From assembly GCF_964656455.1 (NCBI RefSeq), contig NC_135715.1, positions 146,747,935-146,811,934 on the forward strand: DNA of 64,000 nt. Direction: 5' to 3'. Made by a program: the position numbers and the translations under genes. This document shows positions 53,801-61,400 of the stretch, one piece after another. Every line of letters starts with the position of its first letter. The first letter of the stretch is position 1. The notes below the pieces were generated by a model. That model was given only the letters and a program-made list of their open reading frames with translations, did no database searches and was not told the DNA's origin. This DNA comes from Halichoerus grypus (lineage: Eukaryota; Chordata; Mammalia; Carnivora; Phocidae).

Positions 53801-55433
53801 TGCTAAAAACTGCAGCCTCCCTTGTGGTGCGCACCACAGCAACTCTCTCAGAGGTAGATTGCAGGGCTTGGTGTGTCTCTGCCCTTTGTGCTTCTAAAAC
53901 CACGAGCTGCCTCAGTTCATGCATGCACCCACAGCTCCTGGATCCTGTCTGGGGGCTGCTCTAAAGTCCTTTCCCTGCCACTATCGGTCTGTGAGTCTGT
54001 GCCCGGTCCCCCGCTGGGGACGCTTTTGTTCTCTGGTGTTATATTACCTTCCCGGCGCCAGCTTATGGTGGCTCCCTCCCCCTTCTGTTTATTTTCTGAT
54101 ACCTGCCCGCAGAATCATGGCTCTGCCCTTCGTACCTCACAACTGCCAGAGATTTTCTGCTTGTAGAGATCCAGATATATATTCTTACATCTCAGGCTGA
54201 TTTCTTGGGTGTTCAGAATGGTTTGGTAGATATCCAGCTAATTTCAGGGGACCGGTTGAAATAGAGTCCCCTACTCCTCTGCCATCTTGCCTCTCCTAAG
54301 CTTATTTTTAATCCATTTTTCTCTCTACTGTTTTAGAAACTGTATGCTATGTATATTCCTTTTGACAATTACCTTTGAATTTTGCATGTATGCTTAAAGT
54401 AAAAGTCAAAGTTAAAATAATTAACTTCTAAATCACTATTTCATATCATATTTAACCAATAGTTTAGTTTTGATTTTTTTACCAGCTAAATTAAAATTCT
54501 GATTTTTATACAGTCAGGTTTTGGTTATATTTGTCCATGTTTACCAGTATTTTTTTTGTTCACCATTCCCTTTTGCATTTCATACTTTCTAGAATCACCT
54601 TCATTCTTCCTAAAGTAAATCCATTCTTTAGAAATGTCATTAGTAAATGAATTTGGGGAGTAAATCCTCAGATTCTGTTTGATAAAACTCTATTTTACCA
54701 TGTTCTGGGATATAATTATGGCTGGGTATACAAGTCCTTAAGGACAGCTATTTTTTCTTAGCACTGTAAAGATATTGTTTTACTTAAATGTTCTACTTTT
54801 TCTCTATTTAATAATTCCTGCATAAGTGATTCTCCCCCTCCCCTACCCACACACACCTCAGTCTGCTTTTAAGGTCTTTCTTTTATTTTTCTTTAGTATT
54901 ATTATGGTGAACAGTTCTGGACAAGTTTCAGCTACTTTTCCTCTCCTGTATTGCCTCTCCCCACTTTCTTTATTATTTTCTTCTAAAACTCCAGTTATGT
55001 ATATTTAGACCTCCTTTTTTTCTTCTACATCCTTTAACAACTATCATATTTTCCATTTCTCTGTGCTGCACTCTGGTTAATTTCTTCAAATTTGTCCTCC
55101 AAATGACCAATTCTTTCTTCAGTTTATCTAATTTACTATTTTATCAATTCAATGCATTTTGAAATTTCTCTGATTAAACAAACATTATATATATATATAT
55201 GCATATATATATAATTTCTGAATAGTTATTTTTCAAATTTAACTGGACTTTTTTGATAAGTTCTTGTTCCATTCCTATGTTTTCCAATCCCTTCTTTATA
55301 TATTTATACATATAAGATACACTTTTTAAATATTCTCTATCTGGTAATTCAAATATCTGAAATAGTGATGTCTAATTCTAATGCTTTTTTTTTCCTGCTA
55401 ATAGTCACAGGGATTTGTTTCTTCATATTTGTC

Positions 55434-55468
<35 letters not shown>

Positions 55469-58400
55469 GGGGCATTATTGTTATATGTAAGCTCATTTTT
55501 GACAGAAATGTATCATTAGGAATTCTATATTTGGATAGTGTGTGTTGCTCTATAAAAACTCAAATTCAACACATTAAATATGTACAGTTCTTTGAGTACC
55601 AATTATACCTCTATAAAGCAGTTTAAAAAATTTCCATATGCTTCTGCTAGGCATCTGGAAGAGGTATAAACACAGGTTCATTTTAAATTAATTTCTTACT
55701 TGGAGTTTTATGACCATATAGATTTGAACCTCAAAGTCATATTGGAATTCATAATCACAGATTATCTCTTAAAAGAGATTTTTATTTTTTTCCTCTTATT
55801 CCTCTATCCACAGCTGTAGCCAAGACATAGTTTATTTGTGCTGCTACCTCTGTGGCATGAGTTTTTTTGTTTTTGTTTTTGTTTTTAAAACAACTCTTCA
55901 ACCAAGGGTATAGCTCTTTGGCATCTAGTATATTTTTAGAGGCTCTTACTTAGTTTTGATTCCCCATTTTGTTTGTAGGTATTGCCAATGCTCACAGAGC
56001 AAGCATCAGCTTCAAAACTTGCTTACCACTCTAGATTTGTGTTATTACAAATTTTTTACTCTCAAAGATTTCTCTTAATGTGTTTGAAAGCTTAGCTGCT
56101 TTTAAGAGGGTAGTTTAAATTATTTATATAGAATTCTAGGCAATTTTTTTAGATATCTACTCCAGCATATTAATGGAAACAGAAAAGCTTTTTTTTTTTA
56201 CTTTGCTTTTAAAATAGCATTATTTTCACACTTAATTTCTCAGATCTGTGCACTCTTAATTCCAATTACTTCTACCAAACTGAACATACACAAAAACGTA
56301 TCTATAAAAACAAACTCAAAATGGTTCACAGGATTTAAGTAAGACATTTTATACACATCGTTAGTACCTATTGGTTACTCATTTGCTGGAAGAAACAAGA
56401 GTTACCATCTAAACTTAACTTTGAACTAGTTCTAATTACTAATACTACTTTCTGAAATTAGGGCAATCTTTTTGTCTAAAACTTTAATTCATTTGTGTTT
56501 TTGCATAATTGACATACACCAATTCAGTATGCCTGTAGAGATGTACTGCAGAAAGACTTCCTATATCACTTCAATCCTGAGTATTTACCAAAACTCAGCA
56601 ATAGAATCTTGCTGGATTATATACAAAGCAAGTTAGATAATATTCAAGTAGGAGAAGATTAATGGCAGACAAATCAATGCATAAATGTTGAGGAACATAT
56701 TAATTAAATAATGGATTCAACAAACAAATGTTACTGAATACTTACTGTGTGTTAAGTGCTGAAGATATAGTGGTAAATTTATTTCATAGTCAGGAAGACA
56801 GAAAAGTAAACATTTAATTATGATATAACATAATGAGTTTTGTAATAGAAATGTGTAAAATGCTTCAGGGGCACTACAGAAGGATATTTATTTACTTAGG
56901 CAAGGCTTTCTGGTGGAATTAATACAAACTGAGTGAAGCCTAAAAGATGAGAAGTTAAAAAGAAGGCATAGGGTGCTCCAGACAAAGGAAATGGCAAAAA
57001 CAAAGGCCCAGAGACATGGAAAACAGGATATATTTAGCAAATTATATCATTCTGTGTCTATGGACCATAGATTATATATGAATAGATAGAGACTAGCCAG
57101 AGTAGACACTGCAGAGGTAAGTGAGAACATCAGATTGTATGGTATATTTTATGCCTTCCTAAGGAATTTGGGCTTCATTGTGGAGAATCTCTGGAGGCCT
57201 TTAAACAAGATAGTACCAAAGAATAAAGATCTACTAAAGAATATTAATTTCCATTTCACAAATTGCTGGGGAAGAATACAAACTAATTACAATTTTCTTT
57301 TTCTAATAAATAGGACCTCAGGTTCATGCCACAGCCCAGGGTACTTTCCCTTCTCGTGCTTTCTCAAATACGTAAGTATCTAAGAAAATTAATGTGTAAA
57401 TATAAATTAATATTTTAATAATTACATGAGTGCTATTCAAAAGCAAATGATTACATAGAATCCTCTAGTAGTTCTACTTGGATTTAGTGAAACTTCTGTC
57501 TTTTGCAAATTCTCAGCACTAAGCTTAAATTGTAAAGCAGACAAAGGGAATGTTTTTCCTCTTCCTTCTCTGTTTCCTTATCCCCACTGTGGTTCTACAC
57601 TTCCCCCTTCACTTCAGAGTCTTCAACCATGTTCAAGTATATCCTACCGTAATCCCTCCTCTTCAAGAGTTTTCCAGCATCTGGACCTTGTTCCTTTGCT
57701 TTTATCACCTTTGAAACATTTACCATTTCTTAGGCCTTTTGAGATTATTGGCTTCCCAAGGATGGTAAGTTAGTTTACTGCAAATATTGATGACTTAATC
57801 AATTATTCTCCTAACGGGTATTTGCAGTATAACCTCAAATAATAACCTCTGAGGATGGAAATTGCAAGTCTCTGAAGAAGAAATTTGGGGGGCCTGAGGG
57901 ATTTTCATTCCTCAAACCTCAATGGCCACCTATTCTGTTGGTGGTTATGTATGGTTTTCTCAACTCTAGGGGGAAAAAAACAAAAAACTATTATTTTAGA
58001 CCCAATATCATCACATTCTTATAAAGGTAATATGCCAAATAATGTCCAGGATATACTTTAGAAACCCCAAATCCCTATGAAAATGGTAGGTCAAAGTTAA
58101 GAGATGTATGGTGGTAAAGGTTATCAAAATATTCAGATCAAACTTCCTTGGAGGAAGTATCTTCTTTTAGGACTGATGGCTGTCAATTTAACTGACTTAC
58201 TGAGAGTACATAGGATATGTAGCACTATAATAGATGCAGAAGGAAGAAAACTGACGAGTTCAGTTTAAAATACAAAGTGGAGGAATGATGATCATGTGTA
58301 AATAATGACTATTTTTATTTTACTTGTTGAAATATTTTTTTTTATTTATTGGAAATATAAATACTTGCCTCTTCATTAAATAGGTTAGAAGAGGCTCATA

Positions 58401-61400
58401 ATAGTCTTAATTCCTGCCTCTTCATTTTCTCCCACCCAAGATTACAGAACCACAGAATCATTTGAATGTTTCATAGCAAATATTTTGGCTACTCTTTCAT
58501 TAAAAATCTTAGCTCAGCTAAGATGATTAACTCTAGGCATGGCCTGGAGCTTCTTCACCAGTCCCTCCCAAACTGATGGGAATAAAATACTTTTAGTTTC
58601 ACGTACCCATTCTAACCTCAGGTCAGAGTACAAATAAAACACAACTAACAATACTTTCCAGTCTGACTCTTCCCATCATACACATATCCCATTCCTCGTG
58701 TTCTGATTTAACTCCAGATTTCATAAGACTTTATGATAGAATCATCACATCTGATATACTGTCCACCTCATCTTCCCTCTCTTTCTTCTATTGTTTAGTT
58801 CTATTTTTTTCTAATGTTAATACAAAAGGCATACAGAAAGGTTTATAAAATAGACATGGAAATTCAGGACCAAGAGAATGAAGACAAATCAAATACCATA
58901 GCAGTGGGGGTAAACAGAGTTGCAATAATTATGTCCTGCACTTAGATAATGAGTAAGTTCATATTATTGGATGGAAGACGTTAGGAGTAACAGGGTGAAG
59001 AAGGCAGTAAGTCTGCAGCTGTGCAGACCGTGGTCAGGAATTTGTAGTTTATTTAATGGGTGGCACTCTGATGGTTTGGAGGGGGAATGTAGCGGTCATA
59101 TTAGCATGCATGATAGACAACTCTGATAGAAATATATAAGAAAAATTGAAGGCAAGAAACCAGGAATCAGCTCTAGAAGCCCATATTAGTGACCTGCACA
59201 AAGGCTTCATTTTGTATTAGAGATTAGGCCTAGATCCAAAAGACTTTAAGTGGGAATTTATTTATCAAATATTTATTAAGAAACTTCTATGTTCAAAACA
59301 TAATGCTAAATGTTAGGCAGATACCACAATGAACAAAGCCATGCCCCTGTGATTGAAAGGTGTTGCTTTTCAAGGATACCATGGAGCTGGAGAAAGGGGA
59401 TAGAAATAGGGCAAGTTAAAACCCCACAAAGCTCACTGTTCTTACCTAGATCAATCATTTTTCTTGAATAAACATTCTCTGGAATGCTGAAAGCCTTTGG
59501 TTAATTTTCAGAGTTCAGAAAACTGAAAAAAAATGGCTATAAAAGCATTTATTATGAAATTATAAAAGAAATTTTTTTTTGCCAGTTTTCCCATTGCTTT
59601 TATGGAAGAGTAAGTTTTCAGAGCTCCTTACTCTGCCTTTTTCACTGATATCATACTTTATATGGTTATTATAACTGTTGAAAGTGGTCTTCATTAAAGC
59701 TTTCTGTTATTTGGTCAATTTTATTAAGTCTTTGCTCTTTGGATCTATATGCATGCCTTGGGGCAGAGAGCCTATTGGGGACAGTTATCAGTCAATAGGC
59801 TGGGCTCCTTGAGTTCCATTTGGTACCTACAGTAGAATGTGAAGAGAATAGAAAAAATGAATTTGGGAGAGTTAGATTGCAGAATGTCTAAAAGAAGAAA
59901 ATTATGCTTAGGTTGACCTGAGAAACCAGATCCTGAAAAAATAAAGAAGGCCAAAATATAGAAAACATGTCACTGACATCAGCTTTCATGTTCCAGGTTC
60001 CATACTGCAAAAAGGTTCTAATCTAAATATGGGTTGTTACTACCAAGCCTAATTTCTGAGCTGAAACGAGTGAAGATGGGGTTTTTTTGCTTGTTTTTTG
60101 TTTTGTTTTGTTTTGTTTTTCTGCCAAGATTTAGGATGTAATTCTCAGTCTTGCTGTTTCTCATGATTGAATTTTAGACTTTGGGAAAAACTGAATGTTA
60201 TAATGTATAGCACAGGCCTACAAAAATGAAAAAGGAATGTCAATTTTCTTTTAAGAAAGTAGGAAGAGGATTGAAATATATGAGAGTATCATATATCTGA
60301 TTATAAGAAAAGAGCCCATGTTGAAATTTATGAAAGTATCATAATATGGTCTTTGATCTGCCTTTATTAACTATTTGTTTTTTCTATAATTTTCATTATT
60401 TTCTTTTATTTGTTACAATTCAGAAACTATGTTTTTTATTTCATTAGTGTGTGTTGATAAATAATTCTAATTAGAACACATGATAGAATATCTTCATATG
60501 AAGAAAAGGTCTCCATCTAAATTAGTATTGCATATGGCTAGGAACCTATTATTTTAACCCATAGTTACTGAATATCATTCACATATTCCCTTCCTGCTGT
60601 TTGGTGAAAGTGTAGGTGGGACCATGGGATTTAAAAGGGTAAGTAAACGATTATCAGAAAGCTCTGGTCAAATACTTTGCCTCATGGTACCTTTTAGCAG
60701 ACAGAAAGGACTAGCCCACCCTCTCCTCCAATTCTGTGTCCTCCCCCAGAGAACCACAAAGCAGGCTTGACAAAGGTGGCTCAGAATTGGACTTTTCAGA
60801 TAGATATATTTTTTATGCAGCAGCTACAATTCTATTCTTCCAAGCAATAAAGTACGTGAGTATCAAAGGAGCAGGATAAATTGGGGGGGTGGGCGGGGGT
60901 TGGACAAAAAATAAAGTTTATTCTTCCTTTTGAATTTCTGTAGAAAAACTCTCAGATATAAAGAAAAGAAACAGATGATTCAATGATTAGAAATTTTGGA
61001 AAAAGTTATATAAATTCTTGACCCTAGGTAATAACTAAATGCCCAACCTTTCTTGACTTTACAGAGAACAGAACCTCCTACAAAATTGCTTGCAAGAGAA
61101 AGTATGTATCATAAAATCCATTGATAAAGTAACATTTTTATGGTACTTTCTAATGTATCATAGTAGAAAAAAACTGTGAATCAAATAATGAGTAATCATC
61201 TATTGATATTAGTCTATCTCTTTGACTTTTTTTTTCTTTAAAGTTTACTTTCAGTTAATTCTTAAATTTTGCAGTGATCTAAAGTTCTTATCAAAAATAA
61301 TGCTGGCCCTTCAGGAAGAAGTCTCATGGGCACAGAAATGTGTGGAATGACATTAAAGGACCTAGCCATCATAACAGCATCAAATACACAAACTCATTTT

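Larger units (their letters stand above)
48185..54309 (-). mobile_element. Near-full-length carnivore L1 (copy B), antisense in intron 13
   Basis: Flanked by taagcttattttt at 48185-48197 and 54297-54309. The element is 48198-54296, 5' end on the right. It is closely similar to copy A along its whole length. ORF1 and ORF2 are present but frameshifted. A SINE is nested at about 48952-49154. Without it the length is about 5.9 kb. Confidence 0.93.
46041..57313 (+). other. FSIP2: FSIP2 intron 13 (11.3 kb)
   Basis: Contents in order: a MIR split by an LTR-like element (46380-47300), old antisense L1 (about 47390-48180), a near-full-length antisense L1 with a nested SINE (48198-54296), more old L1 (about 54310-55350), a TG microsatellite, AT-rich unrecognised sequence, and an antisense L2 (about 56715-57190). 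Confidence 0.8.
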
